A stretch of DNA of 64,000 nucleotides, taken from the NCBI RefSeq assembly GCF_022539665.2, contig NC_081333.1, positions 2,356,001 to 2,420,000 of the forward strand, given 5' to 3'. Origin of the DNA: Daphnia carinata. Lineage: Eukaryota; Arthropoda; Branchiopoda; Diplostraca; Daphniidae. Shown in pieces: positions 37,990-49,833 of the stretch; position 1 is the first letter of the stretch; every line of letters begins with the position of its first letter. The translations under genes were made by a program, and so were the position numbers. The notes under the pieces were generated by a model that saw only the letters and a program-made list of their open reading frames with translations, ran no database searches and was not told the origin of the DNA.

Positions 37990-40900
37990 GCGCATTATTT
38001 CTATTTTACATTTTCTGTTTTTTTTTTTTTTGTTTTTTTGTTTTGTTTTTTTACATAGGACACGATAGCCAGCTTCTTGTTAACTGTTTACGTTATTCGG
38101 GTTGAATGACTTAGCAAGGAAATGCGTTAATCGCTCCCGATGTTTCGACAGTAAAAAACAAGAACATTCGATTCGATATTCGATCGTATCCCCTTGGCCA
38201 CGTCGATTCGCCGTATCAGACAGGCAATTTTTTTGTGCCAAGAAAAGTTGGAGATGAATCGGCAATAAATGCCAAACACTGCAGAAACTGACGTGAGCAT
38301 TTACTGAAACGTAGTTGTTTTCAAAGCCAGAACAGTAACCTCAGAACTATTCCATGATGTTGAGTTTCTTGTCGGACGACATTTAATCTATACGAGAATA
38401 CGGGGAATCATGATTATCAAACATTCAAAATGTGGATAACTTGCTAGCCGGTTGTCCGTGTGTCACGATAATCCGCACAACGGACAAGTGACGCACAAAC
38501 GCTGAAAATGCGAAACACCAGGCGACATGCAACTACCATCGAAACTGGATCGTCCTACGAAACGAAGTGAAAACATCAGACGATGGAAAGAAACACACTA
38601 TTATTAGCCATGCGATACAATCGAGCAGGTTCTGATGAACGCGTGCCGAACGCTCACGTGTACCGAATTTGCATACCAATTTTGCAAATAATCCGATCTA
38701 AAAATCGCAGGAGTTTCAACTTCCCACCAGAAATAGAATCCTGTTTGATCGATTTCACGGTTTACAGCGTTCCCCTCGTGTTCTCTCATCTTGATTGTTG
38801 ATTGTGTGTGAGACAAACATAGTCGTTAACCAAGGCTCGTTTAAAAATTTGGCTCAGAGAACCTCTTGTCGCTTTTGAACTCAATCATCCACGAAACAAC
38901 GTCAGGCTGCATAGTCCTCGGGTTCAATGTAATGCAACAACACATAAAAACTCTAAAGTAAGTCTCACTCTAAAGCGCATTCGCAATCGAATCGGAAGAA
39001 AGTGATACTTAACTCCAGCAGCGCAAGACGAGGCTCACTGCTCGCTTCGGTAGCTCACCGTTAAAAAATGAAAAATTCCAGCGACGAAGGAAACCAGTTT
39101 TCCAAAAAGCTATGTCTAATATAGATGTGTAAATGGATGCACTCTAAACTTGAAATGTATCACATAAGGTCACATCTAATTTGCAGTTTTACTAATGCTC
39201 CCAACTTTTTGATAATGAAGTGGATGTTGCTGTTTGACTTGTTTTGTCCCGGGTCTTCGGAAAAAATGCTACAGTCACGCTTCAAGTTTTTGTGTGTGTG
39301 TGTTATCACACGTGCCCAGTGCGCGTTGTTGCACGAACGACTATATTCAAGGACATTTATTTGCATTGTAAAAACGTAGCAAGAAATCTACCGAATGTCA
39401 CGTAACAGACGAAAATAGCAACGGCTCTACGCTAAACACTTGTCATCGAAACATCGATTTCAATGACAATAGTCCTCGGCTAGAATATAAAATTTGAATA
39501 TCAACTTGAATATGGATAATGGATGCGAACGCGCTGATGGTGAGCGTAAAATGTCACGTGGACGGGACACGTGACGCCTGTTAAAATCCTTCATTTCTTT
39601 ATTGTCATCACTTGTTAGACATTTTAATTATCGTTTCAGCTTCGAAAATCTACTGGGAAATGGCTTTTTCTTCATGTGAATTTCTTACGTTTCCTTTTTA
39701 CCGCAAAATCAACCTCGTAGCGCGTCACGAAACAAATAGGGTGTAACCAAAAACAACTTTTCGTTTTTTGTTTATCGGACAGGAAATAAAACCATTTTGA
39801 TTTGGTCTTAATGCAAGGTTTCGTTCAATTGCTCGTATCTATCAGCTGGATGGTGATTTACTATCGAGAGGATATCAATGCGTGTCGATGTCTGTTGTAC
39901 TGCACACGCACAATCAAATAACAGGCTAACTGGTTCCAGATTGAATTATGCACGACGGGATGTGCGAGAGTTGCGAGAGTCGTAATTCATAAAGTAAAAC
40001 GATGGAAAGTGAAAGAGTAAATGGCTTTCTTTGTTTTCTCCAAATGGACGTGTCATGCGGTTGAAGTAAAAAGTTCTAATTGAATACTTTCAGTACGTCC
40101 GTCATACTTTGCGACCTGGTCGGTTGTCCAGTTTTCTATTTCTCTCCAATAGCCTGGAGTGGCAAGTGAGATCGGACCTAGATCGTTCTCGTCGCCCGAT
40201 AGTATAGCTTGTGTGCAATCAACATCCAAAGAGCACTCGCTTTTAAAATTACACGGCCCTTTCTAAAGTCTAATGTTACCATGGACGGAGTAAAAAAAAC
40301 AAAATGACCGAACTGACTCAACGACAACAATGAAACTCTATGACTTTTTCAAGTGTTTCTATGGAGCGACTAACAACCTCTTGTTCGACGAATGACGTCA
40401 AACTCGCGTTGTCTTCAATGTTCCTTCACTACGACTCATCCGCATTTCTTTTATCTTCCATTTTACAAGATAACGATCGTTTTTTTTTTTTTTACAAGCG
40501 CAGTTCTCCTTTTTATATTATTTCACTTTCCTAGAACGTTTCTGGATATTTCTTCCGCCCTTTTTTTAGTTATTTTTAGATCGATTTAAGAAAAAGAATA
40601 TTTTGCAAAAAAACATTAAGTGCAAAACTCTTGTGCGGGCGTATCGATGTGAATTGCATTATAGCTCGATTAGCTCTTTCAGTAACAGTGAGTGTTGGCA
40701 AACGGGAAACGATGTAGCACACATCCCTTCAAATTCGCATGGTCTATAAATAGCATTCGTTCAAGAAACTTTGGGCAGCGATGAAGGTCTTCACTGTGTT
40801 GGCCCTAACTTTTTGTAAACAAATTTCATGGGGCTGGCTGTTGACGATCAAAGATTCCCTTCGAATGTTTCATATCATATCTTCTGAAAGAAGTCGATGA

Positions 40901-41830
40901 AATGGAGTGTAATTTTTTTCTTGCACGAACCATTTACCTCATGACTACAGACGTTGACGTCATTGATGATATACCTTTACAAATTGGGCACCGTCGAAGT
41001 GCAAAAGAACCCGTGACCGAACGGAGAAGCTCTTGTGCTCTTTTGGGTACCTCTATTGAAAATTGCAAAGACGGCCGACAGGGCCAACGAGAACGACATA
41101 AAGTTTATCACGGCAATTTATTTTATTTTCGTTTTTGACGTCACGCTTTTTTAAAGCATAAAGACAATATGGCTCTGAAGCTCGAAATTGATTGCCATGC
41201 TGTTGTGGTTAGACTTCTGTATTGGTTGCGTCTTCCCATGTACACTGAGAGAAAGTTTCAATGCATTCCTTCTTTATTGGTTCATTTTATTGTTCCATGT
41301 CATTACGTAGTCAATTTAGTGCATACAGTACGTTTTATGAAATAATGTGACCATTTGTTTAAAAAAAAGTAGATATCACTGTACGATCAGTATCAAAATA
41401 GAGATAACAACAATAGAAGAATTGAGGTCCACTGACCACCACGGTTTCTTTTATCAAAGGGCATTAAACAAATCAATTTTTACCTAACTTAATTCTGAAT
41501 GAAGATTTCAATAACATTACTGAAAGGAAACGGCTCTTTGGTAGCGTTTCACAGACACAGATAAGAGATTGGCAAGAGGAACCATCCGTTTCAGAAACGG
41601 ACTAGAATTTCACAGAAAAACATGGATATTTCTAGAAAATATAATTCAAACAAGCAACGTTAGAAAAAGTAGAAAAACAAATTCGACGCCGACTAATATC
41701 ACAGTGTGCGAGAGCTAAACAATTTCACATCGAATGTGAGGGACGGTGCCTTACGAAAATCATTCCAGCCATCCTGGTAAAGCCTTCCGTTTGTACAGTT
41801 ACACATCGGGTGCTGGTGATTTTCTTGTTT
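37990..41830. other. Spacer between RGS copies D and E, no gene seen
   Basis: About 3.8 kb. It contains T-rich tracts (38020-38050, 40480-40492) and a short GT run near 39293. Open frames are short and unlike any family I know. Confidence 0.5.
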
Positions 41831-42512
41831 TTATAGAACTGACGAAGAGACGTTTGTACCGCAGCCGGTTGATGTTGGACATTGGCTCGTTTGAACGAGT
41901 TCAAGAAAGAGTTCAGACTGGAGAAAACGTAGGTAAGAGTCTCGCTCCATCATGTGCTGGATGCGTCTTTGGGCTCGATCGAATGCGTGCTGATCTGGAT
42001 TGTTAGACTGAACATTATTCAATGTGATGAGTCTCGTTTCGGAATCGAGATTGACCTATGGATAGGAAGAGAAATGGAGTTAAGTACAAAATACATTCTA
42101 AGAGCTAAGGTTCAAATGGCAATCAGATCGAATAAGATAACGCACCTCTTTGGATGACTGGACAGCGACAAAGTCATTGTAAATTTGTTGAGCCTTAGCA
42201 GCCATCTTTTGGGGTTTAGAATTCCTGTATTCTTCAACGGCCAGCCAAAATTCCAGATTCTCGTTGCTGAATTCTCGTAGTAAGAATGCGCGATAAAGAG
42301 AAGATCCGTCTGGAGAAAAGAAAGAGCGAATTGTTTTAATTTAAGGTATACACGTTAGTTGTTAAAGTAAGAAATGACTTACATTTGGATGCCATAAGCG
42401 CAGTAAATGATTCTGCCCATTTTTGCGCTTCTTGCGGCTGTGGTCTGGCCGACAAGGGCGAGTCTGGAGCCCTCCGCCTTAAAAATCCAGCTTTCAAGTT
42501 CAACAGCCTCAT
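41831..42512 (-). CDS. RGS-domain protein, array copy E (about 172 aa)
   Basis: Coding exons 42383-42512, 42146-42309 and 41831-42055, phases 1 and 0. Translation is placed at the conserved Met of MRLLNLKAGFLRRR. An upstream exon ends at a clean donor (AATAG|GTGAGT, 42617/42616) and splices to 42518. In the frame that would continue into the RGS domain it reads SSFYQ and then a TAG stop. It therefore now acts as 5' UTR or a broken N-terminal exon. The RGS core is complete: SNENLEFW, VNLD and ERDSYLRF. The tail ends TNVSSSVL. The N-terminus keeps the FLRRR basic patch but lacks the extension of copies A and D. This is the most upstream gene of the array. I expect GAP activity with altered localisation. 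Confidence 0.85.
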
Positions 42513-42967
42513 TTTGGCCTAACGAAACAAAACCACAACAGTTAGTTCCCTGAAGGCTAATTAGAAATAAATGTTTCAATGAACACCAGGAGGAAAAAGA
42601 AATCAGAAAACTCACCTATTGGTAAAACGAGCTATTGGCTTCGTTTGTAAATGTTACGAATAGCGGAGCGATTTGTGCTTCGACGTTAACGAACTTTAAA
42701 CACTGGAACGAAGAGTCTTGCAGTTTTCGAAGCTTGCCACTGTAATGGTTGTTATTGTTATTGGTTTCGATCATGTTTCGTTTCCAGAAAATAAGTGGAA
42801 GAAAAACATTTGGTTTTGAAACCCTATCACGTCAGTTCACTTAAATTTTTTTTTTTTTTTTTTACTGAGCGTTTAGAATTTCTATAATGGACAGGAGCAA
42901 ATACAGCACCGGTACACCTGGCACGAGTATTGAACAAAGTCTGAAGCCGAAGGTAAGCTACGTCTCC

Positions 42968-42975
42968 TTTATATA
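42968..42975 (-). promoter_or_regulatory. TATA box of RGS copy E
   Basis: TATATAAA on the minus strand between the copy E palindrome (65 bp away) and its noncoding first exon. The same 8-mer serves copy D. Confidence 0.55.
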
Positions 42976-43039
42976 TGCCTCTTAACGGCTATATGGTCGT
43001 TGGGAAAAGAAACGGATTGTTACATTGCTTCGTGATTGC

Positions 43040-43049
43040 TGCGCGCGCA
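43040..43049. promoter_or_regulatory. Palindromic TGCGCGCGCA upstream of RGS copy E
   Basis: Exact array palindrome. It is followed on the plus strand by TTTTCAGAAAATC, TGGTTACTATG and TTTCACCGTG, the block shared with copies A and B. It lies 528 bp upstream of the coding start, further than in other copies because the first exon is noncoding. Confidence 0.5.
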
Positions 43050-43139
43050 TTGTAAATTTTCAGAAAATCTCACCGTGGTTACTATGTGGGTGCCTTATGT
43101 TTCACCGTGAATACAACTTTAATTAAAAACGAGCAAACA

Positions 43140-45460
43140 GCCAAAACAAAAAGCCGTGTAGCCTATTCGCCTACACGTTTTGTCTTTCACTCGAGGATTT
43201 TATTCAATAAATTAGTATACCAACCGGGTAAATTGTAAACAACATCTCTGAAGCGACGGGACATGCGCCAATCGTCCGCACGGGCAGGTTTCTATGCGTG
43301 AGCCACACACGTGATGCTGTGTCCCGTGTCCGATAGCATATGATGCCTCTCGTGATTTTATCCTCGCAGGGTCAATGTTTTAATTCCTCATGCAAAATAC
43401 CTTGATGAATAATTGAATTTTATGATATTACACATGTGATCACAATTTCCCTGTTGAACAAAGATCACGTCCTAAAATTGTATTGTTATTGAGATTATGG
43501 TTAAAGTGTATGACAAAACGTGAAGCATCTGTCAATGTCGAAAAAGAATCGGTTGTCGCAGATCACTGGCAGTCACCAGGACAAATGTCAACATCTATTC
43601 ATCTTATTGGTATTGATCAATCTCCAATTGAAATTGCTACCTTTCTTTTTCTCGTGCAACGCTGAGTTGGCAAGCCAAAGTCAAACAAGACCAAGTTTCC
43701 TCCGAAATCGGGGGGGAAAAAAATGCTCGTGTCATGTTGAAATGACAAGAAGCATCTCCAGGGTGCCAAGTCCCGGTCGTTGTCACGCAATATGCATCGT
43801 CTCTGGATAAGGATATGAAAGGGCAACCGTGCGGATGCTTTAATGTATTTCTTGGAGAAGATCACAACACCAGAAAAACTCAATAAGCATGTTTCACTCA
43901 AAGTGAGCAATGCAAATTCAAAATCAGCAAGTTTTGCTCTCTAGTTGCACCATGTTGCGTATAAGAGGGCACCCCTGAAAAACGAGTGATCATGTTTTTG
44001 AAATACATTAGATATCTACGCAACTAGGAACCTGGGGTCCTTAGACGAGGGCAAAATGAAATATAACCTCTTATCCTTTTAAGGCAATTCCTAATAGGCA
44101 TCCGTATTGACTGTGGAAGATCACTGTGCCTCTTGACCAGCCAGAAATTCAATACATGCGAAGTAAAAGAGATTCTTTCCTTAAAATAAATTTAACTAAA
44201 TAATGCAGTAAAATGTCGAGTATCGATTCAATAGGACTGTAGCATCGGGAAAGCCAAATTTCATAGTCTGATGTCACAATGAAACTGGCAAATTCATATA
44301 CTGGAAGGCGAAATCATAAAACACTAGCAACAACAGAAACGGGCATAATGCAGCACCTTTAAGGCTTTAACCTTTTGTCTTGATGTTTGCACATTATGCA
44401 AAGCAAACAGCAACCAAGTCGACATGGTTATTACATCTCGCACGATTGCACATTGCAAGCCTTCCAGCCATTCCACTTGACATTCGTGAAAGAGAAGCAT
44501 GAAATACAAAGCGAAAACGAGATCGAGGTTGTCATGTAAACGTGATTTTTAAACAAACAAGTGCATTGTCGATGTGGGTTTTCTTCTATTTGGTATCTCG
44601 GTGCTACGACGAACACATCACGTTCTATCACCAACATGGATACCAAATAAATCAAACCAGATTAACGATTTAAAGTTTGGCTCATATTCAACTTACGGTT
44701 TACGTGGAATAAAGAAACTCGACAAGAAACTCAATGAGTTCTTCGTAACCGTAAAGTTTACTTTGCACAGTTAAAAAACAAACAGAAAGGGGAGCAAATT
44801 AGTGTATACGTGTGCCGCCAGTTACAGACTACTTCGGTCGGGATTTTCTCTTTCCCCAGATTTATCGCGAAAAATTGCCTCTTGTTACTGACGTCATCAG
44901 GTTTTCATAGTGTCAGAAAAATTTCACGTTAAAAGGAAACAAAAGAAGAAAAAAATAAGAAAATGAAACGAAAGAAAAAAAGAAGGGAAGCGGCCATGAT
45001 GGATTTTTGATCACCCCTCCCCTCACTTTGATGGACTGGCGGAATCTCCTATCTAAATGACAGCTTCTCAGACCTTTCAAAAAAAGAGGTGTGGATATAA
45101 AAAAAAAAAGTTCTAATGGGATAAGCGACTGAACAGGTTATCGAGGTTTTGAAAACTATACCCATAAAAGAAAACTAAAACCATTTCGAATGGTTACCGT
45201 ACTTTCAACTACCAAAGAAAGTCGTGTTAAAATAGAATTTTACTTTTCTTACATTAGTCGCGTACTGAGGCAAACAGGAAAAGAAAATACGGGCTAATTT
45301 ATGGTTTGGATCTATCGAAAATCACATTCGATTTGCTCACCCCATTCATTCATACGTTGCTGACTATCAAATTTTTAATTAGTGGACCTATTTAATACTT
45401 ACATGATGTCATCCGAAAATAAAAGTTCGGTAAATAATGTGATTTCTGCTAACAAGTGCC
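43140..45460. other. Intergenic, no gene seen
   Basis: No sixth RGS copy or remnant is visible. Short A-rich tracts lie near 44937-44995. Open frames are short and unsupported. Confidence 0.5.
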
Positions 45461-45462
45461 AT

Positions 45463-45545
45463 AAAAAGACAAAACGGGTATGATTCGAACCCGTAGAAGC
45501 AGAATGGCATACCAAGACCTATAGCACAGTGCCAAGCTGTACAGT
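45463..45545 (-). mobile_element. tRNA-derived SINE head (degenerate), minus strand
   Basis: Read on the minus strand, a pol III box A-like TGGCACTGTGC (45534-45524) is followed 32 nt later by a box B GGTTCGAATC (45491-45482). It does not fold as a true tRNA: the T-arm has the wrong loop length and the acceptor ends do not pair. A tRNA pseudogene or the head of an old SINE fits better. Its layout resembles the plus-strand head 70 bp away. The downstream boundary is not defined. Confidence 0.4.
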
Positions 45546-45608
45546 TTATATATATATTTACCTGTAGTTCAGACACGTCACTACTGAAGAAAAATTTGGT
45601 AGGGATCT

Positions 45609-45905
45609 TTAGTCCTGGCCCAGTGGTTATAGTCCTACCCTTGTAATATGTCGCTCCGTGTTCGATTCCCAACACCTCCAATTTTCCACACCCCTCCCTC
45701 CATGCTCTCCGACCCCGACCCCCTCCCTCCTTCCCTTTATCACATCGTTCTTCGCTAGGGAAAACTCACATCGCATCGGACAACCTCACCATCGTTCTAC
45801 TCTCAACAACGTCAACCCATCTGTGCAGAAAAAAAAACCCAACAACACCAAGGACTACGTTGGATATGCTTCAGTCGCCATGCCTTACAATAAAAGGCAC
45901 AGCTA
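45609..45905 (+). mobile_element. tRNA-derived SINE, plus strand
   Basis: Box A TGGCCCAGTGG (45616-45626) and box B GTTCGATTCC (45660-45669) are spaced as in tRNA promoters. A C-rich, unstructured body follows, ending in a tail around ACAATAAAAGGCAC at about 45888-45901. It has no coding capacity. The head does not form a functional tRNA. The 3' end and any target-site duplication were not identified, so the limits are approximate. It could be a single-copy tRNA-like sequence, but head plus non-tRNA body is typical of arthropod SINEs. Confidence 0.5.
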
Positions 45906-46250
45906 GCTAAAATAACACGCAGGCACTATCACACTACAAAAAACAACACTACACGTATGACACCTACACAACAATACGACACGTATACAGACGCTTTCTT
46001 CTCGATCTGTAGTACCGTTTACTACATCGTGTAAGCCCGTAGGATGTTGGTTAATCTTCCGCTTCCAACAAGGTGGGGGAGGCAGCTAATAATCGAGCCA
46101 TGATCCGCTTCATAACCCGCGTATCTTTTTCTGTAAAACAATAAATAAATATGTAGAGTCCAAGTAATTTTTTTAGACATCTTTACTAACAGAGAAACTA
46201 TCATCTACCCACAGGAAACATATTCGATCCACAAAATATAATCTTTCAGA

Positions 46251-46268
46251 GGGGGGGGGGGGGGGGGG
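46251..46268 (+). repeat. 18-base G homopolymer
   Basis: The longest G run in the window, followed by AAAAAG. Such runs are prone to G-quadruplex formation and to sequencing-length error. Confidence 0.85.
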
Positions 46269-46269
46269 A

Positions 46270-49200
46270 AAAAGAATTCGCTGGCAGATAGATGAATAGC
46301 CGATGAAAAAAATTTGGCTTGGCATCCAACATACTGTGACGGATCTAGACGACGTAATCTTTTTTATGTAAGACGAGATGGGGGAAGAGGTCTACGCTAG
46401 AGGCTTACGGCCATCCAGCTTTACTATTATCGTTGACATTTCGCGAGAGAATGCAATTCGGTAGTCCTAGATTGATTTTTGCTGTGAACGGTGAACGTCT
46501 ATCGGAATGGGGCATGTGACTAGCCGTCTCACGTGGCCAATACTTACGCCATTATGTTATAGATTTTTTCTTATTTCAAATGTATTTCGTGGGATAAGAA
46601 AAACGGAATCCTTTTTCATGCCCGGACCAATTTAATTTAGAAAGGCATTCACAGGATCTTATTGGCTCCAAGAAAACGAGATCAAAGGTCTTCCTTCCCC
46701 CCTCCCTGTTTATGTACCCTCTGTAGTTGACGCAGCACCACAATGTCATGCCAATGTTACTAAGGACGGAAGTCGAGGCAAAAAGAAAAATGATGTTTAC
46801 AAGGCTGTCAAACGAGAAAAATGCGATACAGAAGGTTTCAGTTAACTTGAGACGTTCTGCCAATAGACTTTGATAAACAAGAAACTGAAAGCCTAACTCT
46901 TTGTGAAATGCGGAATAATTAAAAGATACCATTTCAGCTGATGAGCTTACTGAATGCCTCGAGTTCATTGGCCCTTCTAGTACAAACCCTACAGAATGGG
47001 TTTCGAATAGCATCTATTGATCATACAGTCATAGATTTATTCGCTTGCTATGTGTTTTCTGTAGAACGGACCTGTGGAGTACGGACATTGACTCAAGTGC
47101 GTTAACATTAGCCAGCAGAGATATCAAATTTCACCAAAATCGATCGACAGACTTAAACGTTAATTAAAGATCGAAAAGGTTGTTGCCCTCCTGCCCGTCT
47201 TCTATTTGAAACGCAATTCGAATGACTTATACGTTAATTTTTCGCTATTGGTTGCTTCCTATTGGCTGCCGTGATTCATGCAATGCTGCGTAGTACTATG
47301 TAAACAAATTTCAAAAGAGATTGTGTTACCTGTAGCGTAGGTTCTCCAACATTCCCAAATGTTTGAAATAGATGGTTGTGAGAAACGTGTCCGTTGGACT
47401 CGTGCACAAAGAGTCACGTCCGTCCTTTTCTTCAGTAATAGGCAGTTCCATCGGAAGGCAGTGGAGAATTCGATTATCAGAACGATGCATCCATATGATC
47501 TTATCTCTTGACAAATCCGCGGGAAATAGCCCATCTAGATTGGAGACAACTCAGCCGTAGCAAGAAGTATGCGTCGCCATTAAGGAGGAAGTCAACAGTT
47601 GGCAACTGAGCGTGATGTTTTATCTAATGATTTTGGATTTCAAACGAATCCCATCGCGTAGCAACCTAGCAACTAGGGGGTAGACACATTAAACCTGAAA
47701 CTCTAAGGTTAGTCTCGCATGAATAACAAAAGCTTACCATGCCAACTGGGCGTGATTGGCTACATAGAATCTAGAAAGGCACCTTGCTTTTCATCCTTAA
47801 GCACAGTTGGGTTCGACGTTGAAGTAAACAGTCAAGAGTATTAGACATATTCTGTGTTTGGCATGCACAAGAGCATTTTCTAACCCAACCGACAGTTCTA
47901 TTCGACAGTCTCCGAACGGGAGTTACGACGAATTTCAAATAGTCGATCTAGGGCAATTGATATAAGCACCGTGGAAACGTGGGTACCCTAGTGTACCCAT
48001 CCTAGAGTAGCATAAAATTTAGGTTTAAAATATTAGTATTTGTTATTCCTGAAATGATTTGTTTTACGATTTACCTGCAGCCATAACGTAAAACGAAATC
48101 GAAGTAGAATTTGCTTGGCATCTTATCGGGCCAAGAACCCACTTTAGCATACTGCACCCTACTGATCGTTTCAACAAGAAAATATAATACTGGTTATGTA
48201 ACTTAGCCTAATTAAACAATACGACAAACGACATTCATCTACTCGGCTCTGAAAATCGCATTGAAGTCTGGTTGAAAGAATACTTGCTTTCACGAGTTAT
48301 TACAAGTTGGCCAGCAGTATCTGAGTGACTCCACTTTCAAATTGAATAGTACACAGTGAATGTGTGCGGTCATCACAGTGTAAGGCTGAATCCATAGAAC
48401 TACCATTCTGACATAATGTGCGTCCCGTGAAAGGATGCCAATGAAGCAAAGGGTATAATCTGTGGTATCCTTGACATGATTTTAATTAAATAATGTTCCT
48501 GTAGTTGGGCCGTTCTGTGGCTGTACCTGAGGGATGGGGGATGGTTTTCGGTTTTTTAACGGGCGATTATTCTCGAAAGATGAGAGCTTTTCTTCCAACC
48601 TCACTTTATCATGCACAGTTGGTTTCTAGAGGATAAATGATCTTCCCTTGGAGATAACCCCTAATGCGATAAACCTAGATGTCATCCGACGTGTATGCAA
48701 TAGGGATGATAACCATATCCTGAAAAAAAATTATTCATGTTACACTCAGCAGGCAACATATTGCAAAAGACTTGTTCTTTGTGATTTAAAAAATTAATTG
48801 CGTGGCATAGAAGCACGACATGCTGGGAATATTGAAATGTTATCAATTACTGTCAATCTGTTAACTTTGATGAAAATAACTAAGTAATTACAGGATTATT
48901 TCGATGTCTTACTTAAAAGCTAAAATCGCAAATCATTGTACAGTACATCTAGTGGACGACGAATCTCGAATTCATGTTGATTATTGTTCTGAGAATTCGT
49001 ATTGACGTCATCAACCTAGAGTTGTCATGGACAGGGCACGGTGGCTGTCTACACAAAAATTTCTCCCATTCTTAATCCCGAAGTTGTTGGTAATAATAAA
49101 AAAAAAATGTTCTATCGTACTTAACTTGGCCAAACGGTACCACTTGTAATAAACGTGAACAGCAGGAGGTACAAACTGTTCGTAAAGGAAAGGAAATATG

Positions 49201-49370
49201 TGACTCCACGTTTGCGTCATTGCGGTTAGTTACTAGAAAGGGTCCTTAATTTTTTTTTCAGAAATCCTTTAGGTCTAACGAAAAAAATCGTCGTACTGTT
49301 TGACTATCGAACTTTTCTCTACAATGTATGCCCGAGAAATCTAGCGATCACAGTGTTAACTATAAGAAAC
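46270..49370. other. Intergenic, no gene seen
   Basis: AT-rich with scattered short frames. The minus-strand frame starting at the ATG at 49220 (MTQTWSHIFPFLYEQF) looks protein-like for about 27 residues and might be a small exon. I cannot link it to anything with confidence. Confidence 0.35.
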
Positions 49371-49833
49371 CATCTTTTGGCTCAATGATGCAACTTACAG
49401 TTTTGAACGATGGAATGGCAGTTTCATGCTGGCAGTGTAATCGTGGCGTAGGATGTGTAAGGTGGAGGACGTCGTTTGGGACGTGGCAGTGGGGGATGTT
49501 CTCGAAGGGTGACCCCATACAGCCTGTAGAAGACGCAATGAACCATGTAGATCATTGAGTTCTTTCAACTGTAAATGAGATAAATGATATTGACTGCAAT
49601 ACAAGAAAAAAGCACAGAGGAAAAATGGGCATTAACATAACGAGTACAAGAAACTTACGACATGGGTTACTTTGGCTGCGATCGGTGGAGAAAGTTTGCA
49701 GGTTGATTTACAACTTGACAACCATTAATAATGGAATAATCCTTTCCAGAAAACTATTTTTGGAAGAAATCAAAGAGTTTAGTTAAAAGGGGGCATTCAT
49801 TCAACGGATGGACGGCCATGCTTGTGGTAGCCA

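Noticed and set aside
42379-42615. 78-codon minus-strand open frame over RGS copy E exon 2
   Set aside because: It is out of frame with the conserved MRLLNLKAGFLRRR reading and is a shadow frame.
23940-43100. TTTCAGAAA in the RGS upstream block as a heat-shock or STAT site
   Set aside because: Half-site spacing is one base. Heat-shock elements need two and STAT sites three or four.
45463-45545. Functional tRNA gene on the minus strand
   Set aside because: Box B is perfect, but the T-arm has a 9-base loop and neither acceptor nor anticodon stems pair. A SINE or tRNA pseudogene fits better.
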